A stretch of DNA of 64,000 nucleotides from Marsupella aquatica (GCA_973895155.1 OZ316892.1:27900001-27964000), one strand, 5' to 3'. Positions 26,270-40,267 are shown, numbered from the stretch's first letter. Translations and numbers: made by a program. Notes: a model not told the origin generated them from the letters alone.

Positions 26270-28081
26270 GTTGCTAAACTCCCCTGACGACCGGGCGATT
26301 TGGCGAGCACTGGTGGGAATGATTTGGCCTTGCCGGGCAAATCAGGGGTCGAACCCCGTCACTTGTCACTCCTGATGCCCGGTCGTCCCGACCCCGCCCC
26401 AACCTCGTCCGGTCGACCCCAGCCGGTCCCGACCTCAAACCGGGGGACTCGCTCGCAAAAACCTGGGGAACTGGGACAGCCCGGGAAGGGTTTTGGGAGA
26501 ATTTGGGACCGGTCGGGGAATAAGGAGGAATATGCGTCATTTGGTCCCTTTTGGAACAGTAATGTGACGAGTGTATGTGTCGAACGTGTAAAACTGATCG
26601 TCAGGTCAAACTGGGCTGGTGGGAGTGCTCCTAGAGTATTGGGGGACACACAATGTGCCCAGGGGGGATGCACCAGCTGCCCAGGGGGGATGTACCAGCT
26701 GCCCAGGGGGGATGTACCTGCCACTTGGCACCACTTCTCGGAATCAAATCAGAAAAGAAAAGAGATGTTCGTCCTCTTCTTCCGGTTTTCCAATTTCCTC
26801 CTCAAATTCCTTCCGTTCTCACTTTCCTCCTCAATTTCTCCCTTTCTGGGCGATGGTCTCTCACCTTCAACGGCGCACCCGAATGACTCCTGCTGCCACC
26901 CAACGACCGGATGACGAGCGAATCATTCGATATGAAGAAATGAATGGATGCTGATCTACAGTGTCTTTTCAACATATCCAGGATGGAGTTGATTTAGTAT
27001 TGAATTGATGATTTGGCTATGGGCGTGCTGCGTCATCGGCGTTGTGGGTCGTCGGCCAATTGGCAAATACGGGAAGAATAGATGGTGATAGACAACCACG
27101 ACGATGACGTGACGAGGCGGAACTTCATCAAAATATTTTAAGTGTTGATTTGCTATCGGTTGCGGAGTCTCGGTGCATGAATCTAGAACTACGCATTCTA
27201 CTACTTACGGTAGGCAGTGATATCGGATGCTCATAGAATCAGAGATGAGGGTGAGGATTTAGCAAAGAGTGAGTACGTGGATGACTGACTGACTGACGAG
27301 GATCCAACCGAGTTCAATTTCATCCAGTCTGATGCAGCAGACCTGCACGGCATCCGGGAGATCGTCGGTACGTGTGGGGACTTTTATTTCTCGTGCGAGC
27401 TCCAATCTTCGTTGAGAGGAACAGCGAGAGCTAGAGAGCTGTTGGAATGGGAGTTTGTTGGTATGTGTGGTGACTTTGACTAGTCTGGGAGCTCCAACCT
27501 CACTTTTGCTTGAGGAAAGATCTAGAGCGACAGTGAAGGCTGTTGCAAGGAAACGGATATATCAAGAATTGCTATACTGCTAGTTTTCGCCGGAACATTG
27601 TTACAATAATTGGGTCCTCCAGCTTCCGCATAATTGTTATGTGGACATTACACATCATATAAAAGAGTTACAAGACTCTTCCGTGCTCCTTTGATCGTAC
27701 AGGACGAAAACTAGACCGTGTGGATGTCATATTGTGAATACGTATCCTAACAAACTTCCATATTTACAGAAGATTATGTCTGCGTCAATTGCAGGTCTAG
27801 AAGCAATATCGACAACAGTCTAGTAGCAGGTCTAGTAGCAGCGTACAACGAAGCAGGAGGTAACAAGGAACCTCTGCAAATACAATTCAAGGCACACCGG
27901 AGGGGTTCTCCGCCTTTCATTTTGTAGTCTCTTTACAATCCGGGGACAAAGAGAAGCAAGTGAAGCTAGTAAATCTGCACGATCTTTGCGGGCAGAGTAA
28001 TTCCATTTGGGTCTAAAGTTTGAGCCTCTTTCTGGAATCTAACATTCATCAGCGGTAGCTAGGACCATATCGTGCAGCACT
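26270..28081. other. intergenic, with a GC-rich stretch and no convincing gene
   Basis: The part at 26270-26530 is GC-rich, with several copies of CCGGTC/CCCGACC words. The open frames over it on both strands (up to 204 codons) look like products of base composition: low-complexity and without motif. The TauD-family gene starts at 28082. A GACTGACTGACTGAC microsatellite sits at about 27284-27298. Confidence 0.4.
26658..26723 (+). repeat. tandem repeat, 3 copies of a 22-bp unit
   Basis: The unit CCCAGGGGGGATGYACCAGC plus TG starts at 26658, 26680 and 26702. In one frame it reads as a short Gln/Pro/Gly repeat, but no gene is supported. Confidence 0.85.
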
Positions 28082-30234
28082 ATGGGAGTCGAGGGGACAG
28101 GAGTGGTGGGGGGCCGAATCCCGGAGCAGAAGACGGTTGAGGGGGTTCCGTTTCCGGAGGTGTTGGTACCTTCTGATCTGTCACTGGAGAATGATCCGAA
28201 AGCAGTGGCAGAGTGGGTGAAGGAGAACAAGGAATTCATCAACGGGGTCCTGCACAAGAGCGGCGCAATTGTATTCAGGAGCTTTGGACTGAAGTCGGCG
28301 GCCGATTTCAATGCATTTGTTGAAGCTTTGGGATACCCAGAGCTTCCGTATGTGGGAGGAGCTGCCCCTCGCACCAACGTCGTCGGTCGAGTCTTCACTT
28401 CCAACGAATCGCCTCCTGATCAGAAGATTCCTTTCCACCACGAAATGGCTCAGGTAACTGAAGTCTGAGTGATTCCCACTCTGAACTAGAAGCGGTATGA
28501 TAGCTTAGTTCCCCGCTTAGTTCACGTCCATTTTATAGACCTGAATTTGAGCGCTAGCGATGTGGTCCACATGATCGAACCAGGCTCGGATGCAATCCCT
28601 CTCTGGACTTCAGTACTGATAAGTGACATGCCCCGACCTCACTCTCTGGACCTCAATTGATTTTCCAGTCGAGTCCACTGTTCAATTCGATGCACTTGCA
28701 CTTGAGTCCTAAAGTGACTCGGGTATCTTGGAATTTAGTCATCACCCCGCCTGACTTTAAATGCGATTTTAGTCAAGCCCCCTATTTGTTCTCAAGCCTG
28801 CAAAGCACTAAGGGCTCATGGAACCCCACTTTGAATCTCTTTTCAGAGACTCAAGCCACGGGCTCCTTCTACGTTGTAGGAAATATATATACCGTGTCTT
28901 AGGTAAAACAAATTGCATAGTAAAACCATGCTCACAATACCGGGTTATTTGTGGATTTGTTTATTCAATGTTCGTCCATCTTAGCTGTTGGATAGAGAAA
29001 ACGCTACAAAGCGGAATTTTTAATTTATTTTACGTCTCGTAGCTCGTCACTGCTTACTGTCTAAATCCCTAGTATTCACAATGGAAAGCCAAAGCGCGTA
29101 CTTGTTCGGGTGATGTTGTGAAAATCGATGTTACAGCATTCTTGCTTACAGAATAGGTGATGAGCATTCAAGTCCTAGATCACATCATTTTTGCTTATAG
29201 AATAGGTCACAACTGCTGGTGGTATTTTGCAATCACAACGAGAGAAGCTCTATCCACTATCTCACCTCAATCCACGTTTGGTCACACCAGTTCGTGGGAC
29301 TGTAATTTTTCTATACTGAAGGCTTAATTGACCTGTTGTGGTGGTTGGGTATGATGTAGGTCCCTGAGTATCCTGCAAAAGTCCTATTCTTTTGTGAGGT
29401 GGAGCCGGCAGAAGGAGGAGAAACACCAATTGTATTGAGTCATCGAGTCTACGAACGGATGGCTACAGAGTGGCCCGAATTTGTTCGTGAGATAGAGGAC
29501 AAGGGGTTAATCTACAACAGGGTTTTAGGAGAAGGAGACGACCCGTCTTCCCCAATTGGTAGAGGCTGGCAGTCAACTTTCTTGACAAAAGATAGAAAGG
29601 AAGCTGAGAAGAAGTACGAAATTCACAACTCATACCATGTATTGCATTAAACATCGTCTGATATGTTAAGTGTTGCCCTTAAATCCCTTATCCACTGAGC
29701 TCGTTTTTTAGATGTAGTTTAGTGATCTTCTTCCATCCAAACGAACGTTTTCGCTTATAGAAGTTTTTAAGGGCAACAATTTAATATAGTATCCAAATCG
29801 AGAAACCATGCTAGTTTCTTCTTCATGTGTAAATGCATGCCGCGTTGCTCACGAGTTGTTTTGGTCTCACCAGGGCTGCGAGGTTGGGAATGACTCTAGA
29901 GTGGCTAGAAGATGGAGTGAAGTCTGTATCAGGTCCACTCCCAGCTGTGAAAACTGATGAGGCTCGGGGAAGGAAAGTATGGTTCAACAGTATGGTGGCT
30001 GCCTTCACGGGCTGGGAAGACGCCCGCAACAAGCCTCGAGAAGCTGTCACATTTGGGGACGGCAAACTCCTACCGACAGAAGCAGTACTGGGTTGTCTTC
30101 AGATTCTGACCGAAGAAAGTGTGGCCATTCCTTGGCAGAAAGGAGACGTATTTTTGCTGGATAATATAGCAGTGCAACATGCTAGAAAGTCCTTTGTGCC
30201 ACCCAGACGAGTCCTGGCAGCCCTCGCTAAGTAG
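28082..30234 (+). CDS. TauD/TfdA-family Fe(II)/2-oxoglutarate dioxygenase (clavaminate synthase-like)
   Basis: Non-heme iron oxygenase that couples oxidative decarboxylation of 2-oxoglutarate to oxidation of a substrate that cannot be told from sequence. Three exons: 28082-28453, 29360-29613, 29874-30234, with matching phases (split Lys codon at the second junction), giving 328 residues; the Arabidopsis clavaminate synthase-like protein At3g21360 is about the same size. The iron ligands are H119 and E121 in FHHEMAQ (an H-x-E form, as in that subfamily) with the distal His at 311 (NIAVQHAR). The 2-oxoglutarate-binding Arg is one of the pair R320/R321. Also typical is PAKVLFFCEVEPAEGGETPI after the first intron. 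No targeting peptide is obvious, so it is probably cytosolic. A 0.9-kb first intron contains nothing notable. Confidence 0.93.
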
Positions 30235-31370
30235 AGAGAGCAAACAACTTTATGGGGTTAGTTTCAACAATAGAAGTCATGAACAAGAAGCTCGAGTAGT
30301 ATATACAGCAGAATGAGGTCTTGCAAATTTTGGTTGATAGGAAGCGATCCTCGATGTTTCCACCCTCTGGAAACGTTGGAATGGTTAACTCTTGTAATTT
30401 AAATAAAGAGAACTCAGGAAGGTTCTCACCTGATTTGTTGGACGACATAAGGTGTGGAAGTGTTTCACCCAATATGGCCATTGCTGACTAGCAGCAACAG
30501 TAGGGAGGACGGTCCTTACACCAGGCGCTGCAGCATCGGCACTTCTTGCCTGGCCATAGAATAGATATGCGTTCTCACTATCCTAGCTGGTGGCCCTTCG
30601 CATCAGCGAAGGTGACTAAGTCGTTAGCTTAGCATTTTCCTCCATTTCAACATTGTCCTACACATATCATACTTACAAGCCGAGGTCCTAGCGAAAGAGT
30701 CTGGCAGTTAAAAGACTCTAGCTCAAATGGACGGGGTCTTCGTTTTTTCAAACCACCACTGGCCATGAAATCAAGGAGTGTAGCTCAAATGTACGGGACT
30801 CGGGCTTAAGATCACTTGAAAACGGAATACTTGGTACCAGAAAGCTTTGAATTACTGAAAAACCAGACAAGGCGCAGAACTGTGATAATGCTCGAATCAA
30901 AAGCTTTTATCCAAAATGTTCTTCAATAGAGGTTACAAAGTAAGGGGAAGCAACGCGTTTTGAAGTCGCAAACAAAGCTTTTGGGTGAGGGTTACTCTCA
31001 GGCTCCTTTCTTCATGAGACGAATCTGGAAAAATTTCGAAGACAGTCCAGCTGTGAATATATTGCAAATTCTTGCATGATTCCGAAATTGCAGCTCTTGA
31101 AAGGTGACAAGCATTCTTCTTCACAGAGTGCTTAGTACTTCGGCACCTTGCTGTGGAAGATGTGCGCTAGAGCCATCAGTAACGAATATACAGATTAAAA
31201 ACCACCACTGTCGGTTCAAAATTTCCCACACCGCCAATGTCTCAAGGCCGCAACCTGGACATGTGAATCTCAACAGCTCATGGATTGTTACAGAGCACTA
31301 CATTGGGTAATTTACAATCTCGGAGTCGAGTTTCAGCCAAAAGAATAAACTAACGAGGACAATGTGTCCA
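30235..31370. other. spacer between convergent genes, no gene seen
   Basis: The dioxygenase and copper-ATPase genes point toward each other across this spacer, so it holds their two 3' UTRs. No open frame with a motif. Confidence 0.5.
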
Positions 31371-34300
31371 TCATTGAACTTTAATTTGGAGGAGATCCGT
31401 CAACCTTGGTGGCCGGTATCTCCGTAACAAAAGTGACGAGCACAGTACACTAACTGAAGACAGAGCCATACACCCTCCTGCAACCCAGGGGGGAATTTGA
31501 AGACCAGTGAGCGGGAACAAGATACCCGCCGCAATAGGTATAGCCACAACATTGTATCCCATGGCAAAGATGTAATTGAGCTGTATTCTCGCAAAGGTTT
31601 TCCTCGAAAGGTCAATTGCAGTGATGACATCCTCTAAGCTACTCTTCATCAGCACGTAATCCGCTGCTTCAATGGCAATGTCTGTTCCAGCACCGATTGC
31701 CATTCCCAAGTCTGCTGCAGCAAGTGCAGGTGAATCGTTGATCCCATCTCCCACCATTGCCACCACTTTTCCTTGAGCTTGAAGCTTTTTGATGACGTCC
31801 ACCTTGCCACTGGGTAACACCTCCGCCATCACATCCCCAATACCAGCCTGTAAAAAGATAGAAGAAAACGACAAGATTAATCATCAGACTCAAATTCGGC
31901 CTCACTAAATGGTAACAAAATGGAGTCTATTTCCACCACTTCTCTCACATCAGGTGTCCTATCTTACTAGCAGTAACTTGGTATTTCTCTTTCGGTAAAG
32001 GCTGATAGAAAGATCAATCATCAGTCACGTTCAGCCTCACTCACGGTAAGACGATGGGGTCTACTTCAACCACTTTCTCACATCAGTTGTCCTACATTGG
32101 CAAAACGAACTTGGTATTGCTCTTCGGATAAAAGAAGATTAAAATGATTAACTATCAGACTCGATCACTAACTAGTAAAAAGATGGAGACCACCACCACC
32201 ACCACCACTCTGACATCTCTAGTCCTACCGACTAGAACTAGCTTGGTATCACTCTTGATTGTTAACGAGGACTCCCCAAGTGTACTATATCCGGCTGCAT
32301 TTTACTTCAATCAAAAGAAGTCAATGGGCTAAACCGTTAACAATGACAGTCGAGCAACACAAATACTGGGCTGGATCTTGAATGTACCTCTTTAGCCACG
32401 GCATGGGCAGTTCTTTGATTGTCACCAGTAACCATGAAACATTGTATGCCCATCCTCATAAGCACCTTAACTACGACAGCGGCTTCCTGTTTCAAGGGAT
32501 CCGAGATTGCCAAAGCGCCAGCTAATTGCCCATTGATAGCAACTAAAACAGCAGTCCTGGCCTGATCCTCCATACCCCGAATGTACTTCTCAACGCTATC
32601 GCTAACCGCTACACCATTGTTGTTCATAAGTTGCCTGTTTCCAACCTGTTCTTGCAACAGGGTGACACCAACTTAGAACATCACACAAAAAAGAGCTTCA
32701 CGACAATAAAACTGAACCCTTCTCTGGGGCTAAGAAGTGATTGACACGGCCTGAACTACGTTGGGTCAAACAACTTACGAGAATATTCTTCTTGTCGACT
32801 TCGCATCTCACTCCCAGGCCAGGAATTGCCTCAAAGTCATTCGCTTTCTTCAGCCAGCTTGTATCCTTTGATCTAGGTGTCACTGGCGGATCTGGTGTCA
32901 TATACGGGGTAGCATTAAAACCCAAGGCATGGTGCGCATAGTCCACCACAGCTTGCGCCAGCGGATGCTCACTGCCGGCCTGCAACAATACATTTCAACT
33001 CAGTCCCAACATTGCGAATGCCAAGCACGATCACTCAACTCCCGCCCTGCAATACACCGTTTATTTCTGTTTTTGTCTGAACAGGATGAAGAGGCTAGAA
33101 AATATTTAAAACAGATCCAAGTTCAACCCACCTCTGCTGCAGCCACCAATGCGAGGAAATCAGCTGTGTCCAGTTTCATAAAAACTTTTGTAGCAATCAC
33201 TGAAGGTGTTCCCTTTGTAAGAGTGCCCGTCTTGTCAAATACCACACACTGCACCTGATGTGCGCGCTCTAGAGCATCCCCTCCCTTGATAAGGATTCCG
33301 TTGGTGGCACCTACGCCAGTGGCGACCATTACCGCAGTCGGTGTAGCAAGACCCAGCGCACACGGGCAGGAAATCACCAATACAGAGATTCCAAACATGA
33401 GGGCAAACACAAAATGCCCGGTACGACTGGGAAGCCAGGAGTCGGGATAGGACCCAGAAATTCCAGCTAGATACCTGTCAATATGACAACCATGAGTTAA
33501 GTACAACGACACACGTTTACTCAGATGCAAGGTCATCACTTGCGAAATCCCAATTAAAGGGAGAATTCTCATATGCAGCATCGGCAACAATACTTCAATA
33601 CAATACAACAGAAAAATAATTCTTATGTTGGAAGTTGGGTGCTCACCATGTCAACCAGGTGAAAAGGGACAAGCCCACAACGATCGGAACGAAGATGTTA
33701 GCCACCTGTAAGACACAAGTCAACCGCAATAGGCACATCTTAGTAAGAACAGAGGGAAGCACAGATAAGGGAAATGCTTCGCCCCTAGTTAAAAATTCCA
33801 GCTTCCAGCCCGTGGAACTGAAAAGTTAACTAACACAAGCGTGTATTCCACGACTGGGGGTGGAGATGTAATAGATGAGAAACTTAACATCTGTCATCTA
33901 AAATTTTCGAAAACGGAAAGAAGGAGCTGATAGACAAGGTGAGAAAATGAATTATTGAGAGCTTACATAGTCTGCATATTTCTGAATTGGGGCCTTAGCC
34001 ATTTGTGCCGTCTCAACAAGGTTAACAATCCGTGCAAGTGCTGTGTCACGACCAACTCGGGTAGCACGAATGTTCATAACACCTTTCAAGTTGATAGTTC
34101 CGCCAATGACAAGGTCCCCTATTTGTTTAGGTACATGTAGAGCCTCACCAGTGAGCATGCTCTCATTAATGTGACTCGAGCCCGCAACAACGAGCCCATC
34201 TGCTGGTACTTTTGATCCTGGCTGAACCTTCAATATATCCCCTCTCTGTATAAGCTGTACATCAATTTCTCTCTCGCTGAGTGGCTCGCCCCCTGCAGTG

Positions 34301-37043
34301 AACAGTGTTGATCCGGTCAAACAGCTAATAACTCCTATTTCCTCCAGTTGTCTACATAAATAGAGCTCTATGGGATAACAAACAATGAATCCTCTTAACC
34401 TGGACAACATTTTGAATCCAAATACTGTGCAAGCAGCTGTGGAAAGATTATCATACCCGCATCCACAGTCAACAAGAGAGCAGTCGTTGGTGCAAGCTCT
34501 AGCAGCTTTCCTATGGCTTCGGATGTCTTTCCCTTAGCCTTGGCTTCTAGGTATTTGCCAAAGAGTACAAATGTGATGAGCATTGCACTGGTTTCAAAGT
34601 AGGATACCGGCCAGTATCCCACAACTGCCCCGTATATAACAGAGCTCACCGAATACACGTATGCCGAGGTACTAGCAAGAACTACCAGGACATCCATATT
34701 AGTAGACTTGTTCTTCAAGGCTCTGTATGCCGCTATGTAGAACCTTCTGCCCAGAACGAATTGTACAGGGGTCACCAGCACCCACTTGATCCAATCTCCC
34801 ATTCGAAATGGGCCACACTGCACCATGAAAAGGCGGTGGAAAAAGCCTATGTGCGGAAGTATTACAGCAATTAAAAAGACCGGTATCTGCACATATATGC
34901 AGAATGTCAAATTTCTCGCGAGGAGAATGTAGAAAGATGATACGCTAAAAAGATATCTCTTGGCTAGATGCAAATGCAGCCTCACCTACGCTAGAATGCC
35001 AAAATCTTATCCTGAGAATTATCATGCCAATTTGATAGCTTATTAAATCTTTTCAATGTCGATATTATCTATAGGCTGATGGGTAAGTCTAAAGCATAAA
35101 TAAGTGGCTGAAAAAAAACCAGAAATTTTCTTATGAAGGCCAAATGGTTTGCTTGTTCGATCCGTTCATAGCATTTAGTGGCTGATAAATAACTCCAAAA
35201 TATCAAATGGCTGCGAAGGAAACGAGACCAAAGTTTTTTTGGAAACGGCCGTAAATGTTCCGTTAGATTGTTCATATACGCATTTTATGAGAACACAGGT
35301 CCTGCTTGTGGATGCTGAACAATCCAAGAGTATGGCCTCACCATGATGGCCAAAAAAAGGCACTGCAAGTGTGAGCCTCAACTTACACTGAAAGAAGCGG
35401 CGTATTTGAGAAGCTGATACACCTCCCGGACATCCTCATTCTTGTCAGGCGAGTACGACGTATATGGATTCGGTAGATTTACTGAAAACAGTCCATCACC
35501 TTGATTCTCAACAGCATCGACAATTGCCCTAACTCCTGTGACTTCAGGATCGAACAGAACCTCCACCTTCTGTGATGTCAACTCCACGATGACATCCCTA
35601 ACACCATTCAACTCCTTCAATACCATTCTCACAGTGTCAGCATCATCGTGTGATTTCATCTCCTGGATTGACATCACTAGTTTATCCCGTTGCGTACTGT
35701 CTACCAGCTCTGCCTCCCAACACCCATCATCAAGAGCATTGAGTATGTCCTGTTTGCTCGCCACGCCGGGGTCATATTCCACTTCTCCCATATTTGTTGC
35801 AAGAGCCACACTCGCCCGGACTACTCCAGGAATACCTTTCAGTAAGCCCTCCACTGTGTTTGCACATGCTGCACATGTCATTCCATGAATTCGGAAGTGG
35901 CCCACTGCTTTGGTTCCTTGCGCTCCTCCCCTTGCCTCTCCACCCGACGCCGAGGCGGCAGTAGAAGAAGACAGAATCTCAGCATCAAATCCCGCGTCAT
36001 CTATGGCCTCCACGATGTCTGCCGCCTACGTTTTATCAGAATCATCTCAATTAGGGGAAAATGTACATCACTAAAAAGAACACAAGAGAGAACAAGTCAC
36101 AATACAATTTACAAGATGGTATTTAAATGACGGTGTGCCAATAGACTCCATAGCATCATCCAGTCTGGACTATGACCAGGTCGATTCAGAGAAAAGAAAG
36201 AACACTTCCATTTTTCTTCCTACATTTTATCAAATTCCTCGCCGTGAAACTTTGTAGTGGCCTACCGAAACAAAAACCCCAAGGTCTAGTTTGACTGAGC
36301 GATATTTCTAGATGTGGATCAGCAATCTAATTATGCAGAGAAGCAGACATTTCAGATATGCTCATCCGTGCATACACACCGTAAAATTGTGCACCCAATG
36401 CGATACAAAGGCATGATGAATTGTACGGGGCTAGGGCCCTTTTACAAGCTACAGATCTGCAACCTAATTATGACCGCAGAGGAGGATTTCAACGTTCGCT
36501 CCTCCACTACTTAAGGTAAAAACAATGCATCTGTTCGAATTCAAAGATACCAAGCTCTGCACAAGAGTTACGATGCTAGGGCTTTGCTCGTTTGTTAACC
36601 TCCGGATCAGCAACCTAACTACGAAACCGGATAGACAAGCTCAAAAAAATTGGCGAACTGGGGGATCAACTTGGTGGCAGGCAGGAAGGAAAGTAACTGA
36701 CCTTGACTCTCGCCGGATCGAAAGTGACGGCTGCTTTATTTTGGAGAAGAGCGACCGAGGCGTGGAGGACGCCGTCTAATCTTTTGAGGGCTTTCTCCAC
36801 GGAGTTCGAGCACGCCGAGCAAGTCATGCCTGAAATCTTCAGCTCCAGCTTCTCTTCTTCGCTATGAACAACCAAAATCGTTTCGGTAGCATCCTCCCCA
36901 TTGTTTCCACCTGGCCGCGGCGTTAAAAGCGGGACTGATTCTAAGTTCTCGCGCGAATTGTCCTCCGCCAAGCCATCGATTTGGGAATTACTCGAAGGTC
37001 CGAACGACAAATCTGTCAGCTGTACATCTTTATTGGGACCCAT
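31371..37043 (-). CDS. HMA5: P1B-1-type Cu+-transporting ATPase (HMA5/RAN1-like)
   Basis: Heavy-metal ATPase that exports Cu+ from the cytosol or loads it into the secretory pathway. Nine exons: 37043-36702, 36025-35387, 34886-34457, 34292-33967, 33705-33647, 33474-33132, 32979-32779, 32645-32388, 31847-31371; all GT-AG and phase-consistent, giving 1024 residues. Two N-terminal metal-binding domains carry GMTCSAC (72-78) and GMTCAAC (162-168); a third HMA-like fold (about 220-290) lacks the Cys pair. The transport site is SCPCALG (CPC 635-637), the phosphorylated Asp is D679 in DKTGT, followed by SEHPLA (716-721) and GDGIND (899-904); an actuator TGE is in exon 4 ([10 protein letters not shown]). 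The CPC motif and domain order mark the Cu+ subgroup. ATG 37041-37043 is the first Met and opens exon 1. Whether it is the plasma-membrane (HMA5) or endomembrane (RAN1/HMA7) orthologue cannot be decided from this sequence. Confidence 0.95.
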
Positions 37044-39715
37044 GGCTGTACCCCCGCCTCGTTTCCTACCTCACTCCAATCGCTCCCCTCTGATCGGGAT
37101 GTTCCTGCAGAAGTCCTATTTGTCTCTTTATCCTTGCTTCATCGGGACGACTTCGATGAGTATTCTCGTCCACCTCACAGCAGCAGTACTCAATCAATCA
37201 CTCGCCTCAGGCCTCGATCTGCTCCAAAAATCACACAAATTCGAAGCACGAACTCTAGTAAATGTATCAATACCAGTCGCCGAAGATAAGTCTTTTCACA
37301 TGGACTCTCGAACTGAACAGATCCGATGTCGTGTATGGCCACAGGTCCGACGATCCATCAATGAAGAAGGAAGCCTCGGCTTCACTCTACCAACCGGCAG
37401 TGTCCGGATGATCGGGACAAAAACTCTAAAATCCGATTCTCTGGATCCGACGATGGAAACTACAGTAACAGATCACATATAGTCTGTAGGCAGGGTATTC
37501 GGTCGATCGATCCATGGACAGAAGTAACAGAAGAGAGCACCAACCAAGCACGATGCTCGAGATGAGGCGCGTCACGAATAGACGCCGCCCGTATCGTAAG
37601 GTCGACGAGGTGAACGGTGAGGCTGCGAAAGAGATGGCCGTCGAGAAGGTGAGAAGGACGCACTCTGTGGTAGGGGCGGTGTGATGCAGAACGGAAGTGG
37701 TGTGGTTGGAAATAGTTGGCAGTGTCTGAGACGTTAGGCCGAAAGTCACGGAGCAGGCTGAAAGACCCAAAAAGCAACACAGGAGAACGAGAGGAAAGAG
37801 GAGCGGAAATGAAATGAGCCTCGCAGCTTCCGGTGGGGGGGCAGGGCCGGGGGGACTTGACTTCGCTTGGCTTGTACAGTAGTTGGCCTAGTCAACCACC
37901 ACGTTTACTGGTTCCATCTTCTTCAACGGACGAACAAAGTCTCCCTGCGCTTCCGTGTGTCATCGTGGTAGCGGAAGGAAGGCTTCCAGGCTTCACAAAT
38001 CCTTTCTCCGCTGCTTTTCGCTGTGTCCTGTTTCACTTTATGGAATGAAGTGTGATTTTCAAGGTAAAGAAGTGCTTGCCTACGCAGGCTGGCAAGCAGG
38101 GCAATGCATCAGCAGCACACCCGGAGTAGAGGAAGGAATGCATCATATTTGTCTCCCCCTACACAAAGGACTACCGACCGGCGCCTTTACCAAAGCAAAG
38201 CTATTTCTCACTCATCGGTCGCACAGCATTATTACGTGTGCTCCTTCGCTCGGCGTCATTACTTTATTATTACTCATCATTACCACATTATTTTCCTATG
38301 GTTGTTTGCTACTGGTACCATAGGATCTCTGGTCAACGCTATTCGTGATGAGACGAGAGCGTTGGAGCAGAATGGAGTGCGGGGCCCCACCCTCCCTCCG
38401 AGTTTTCCTCTACCTGTCTCGTACTCTCGTTGGACATGCACACCAAATTTTGTACCTTGGGACGGAAGCAAGAAGGAAGAAACGACGACTGTGGAGAAGA
38501 AAGGACTGTGGACAACCTGCTTGACACCGGACAATACTGTAAACCAGCAGAAGCAGCAGAGAGGCAGAGCTGACGAAACAACGTTACGACACAGTGGATT
38601 AGGTTTCAGATCAGTTCGCCTTCTTCTGTCTTCAGTTCTGTCTCCTTTGCCATGCCTTGATTTCTCCCACCACTTGTGCTAGACGCCTGCTCGGCATTCG
38701 TGTTCATCCTTCACCATGTAGGCGTTTTGACAGCGCATGGAATGATCTCCAAAACTCACGTTTATCCTGAATACTATCTAGTACGGGCTCTTCAATTGAC
38801 TGGAGTTGGATGTTTGAAATCATAGCTCAACAAGTCAGGATCATTCTGTAAACTTTTCCCTTCCGTCAACACAATTTGCCTTCTATAAGCCGAGCTCGAT
38901 CTCAGCTGTTGGACAATACAATTCAGTCCGATGTGAACAGAGCTCGAAGGCCAATAACTGTTGTTTATTTTTCAAATTTAACTCTTGCGACAACTCAATC
39001 TAATCCGATGTGAGTAGGGCTTGTAAGCTGGTGTTTATTCTTTAGACTGGTCGTCACTTCACAGAATTAACCCGTTGCGAAGAGAGCTCTTTGTTGTAGA
39101 AGACATCTCCCGCTTGGTTTGTCGCTTTGTCACATTCGAGTCCTCGCATATGGAGTCACAGCTGTGCAAGGGTTGCTGTTTTCCTCCCGTCATAGTCGTA
39201 AAGCACGACGCACCTTTCCAACTCGTCTCCGAATCCTGCATTTCTCACTACTAGAACAAGTCCGAGATTGACGTCGAATATCTCGAACTCGTGATTCCAA
39301 AACAGTCTGATTTCCAAAACAGACTGAAAGCCAAATATAAGTCAGAATTGCAACCCTAAACCCGGCAACGCACCTTCCGCTCTCTGATCAGAGCTCTGTC
39401 ACAGAGGGAACACATCTCAAGTGTTGTCCCTCAAAAAGATGTGAACCTGGATTTCAATTGAGCGTTGAATGAATTTCAATTGTACGTTGAATGAATTTCA
39501 ATTGTACGTTTCGAGGCAAAAAAACGTGCTGCTCTTCGTCTTCCTGATCTCATTTGGCAGAATGATCGTGCTCCATGGAGTCGACTCGGGGCCTACAGTA
39601 GTTGGCGAGAGCTCGACGGTCTGCCCTGTTTCCTTCCTTCATTCCTTTGACGAGGTTCACGACGGAATTCTCGGATTCCTGAAGCTCGTGGCGGAATCCA
39701 TATCAATCGTGCAGC
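37044..39715. other. 5' flank of the copper ATPase gene and spacer; no gene recognised
   Basis: The part next to 37043 should contain the ATPase 5' UTR and promoter; no TATA box was assigned. Open frames up to 193 codons on both strands have no motif and overlap one another, so they are not called. Confidence 0.4.
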
Positions 39716-39935
39716 AGAGGACCTCGAATCATGATCATTGTGTGAGGGTTTACTCTTGTCTTGGGTTAATCTCGAATCATGATCATAGTGTGAAGGTTAA
39801 CTCTACTCTTGGGTCAAATAGTCTTGGCTTAATCTCGAATCATGATCATCCTGTGAAGGTTAACTCTACTCTTGGGTCAAAGAAGGTCTTAACGGGTTAA
39901 GCTCGAATCATGATCATTGGTTAATTCTACTCTTG
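39716..39935 (+). repeat. tandem repeat with AATCTCGAATCATGATCAT units
   Basis: About four imperfect copies of a unit containing TCGAATCATGATCAT, then GTGAAGGTTAACTCTACTC and TTGGGTC. The same unit in the same orientation, as TTGAATCATGATCAT...GGTTAACTCTAGTC, recurs at 42130-42370. It is part of an LTR-like repeat. Confidence 0.8.
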
Positions 39936-39939
39936 GGTC

Positions 39940-40135
39940 AAAGAAGGACTTAACAGGACCCCTCTCATCTTCTGGATTTAAGAGGACTGCAAGATGTCAT
40001 TAGGACTTAATAGGACCCCCCTCTCATCTTCTGGATTTAAGAGGACTGCAAGATGTCATTAGGACTTAATAGGACCCCCCTCTCATCTTCTGGATTTAAG
40101 AGGACTGCAAGATGTCATTAGGACTTAATAGGACC
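39940..40135 (+). repeat. minisatellite, 3 near-identical copies of about 61 bp
   Basis: The unit contains GGACTTAATAGGACCCC, CTCTCATCTTCTGGATTTAA and GAGGACTGCAAGATGTCATT. The three copies differ mainly in the number of C residues after GGA. Confidence 0.9.
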
Positions 40136-40267
40136 CATGTGACTGCACACCCTATCTAGGTTCTTATGGAGTGTTTGTCAGATCATGAGTCATTGTCATA
40201 CAAGAACATCAGGTCACCACAGTTGGGACCAGAGTAAAGGTGATTTAGCTGAGTGATTTAACTAAGG

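Noticed and set aside
26300-26914. 204-codon plus-strand frame as a gene
   Set aside because: GC-rich low-complexity sequence with overlapping frames on both strands, a 22-bp tandem repeat inside and no motif or splice context.
36901-37482. 193-codon plus-strand frame antisense to the copper ATPase first exon
   Set aside because: Shadow of the ATPase exon and its 5' flank; no motif.
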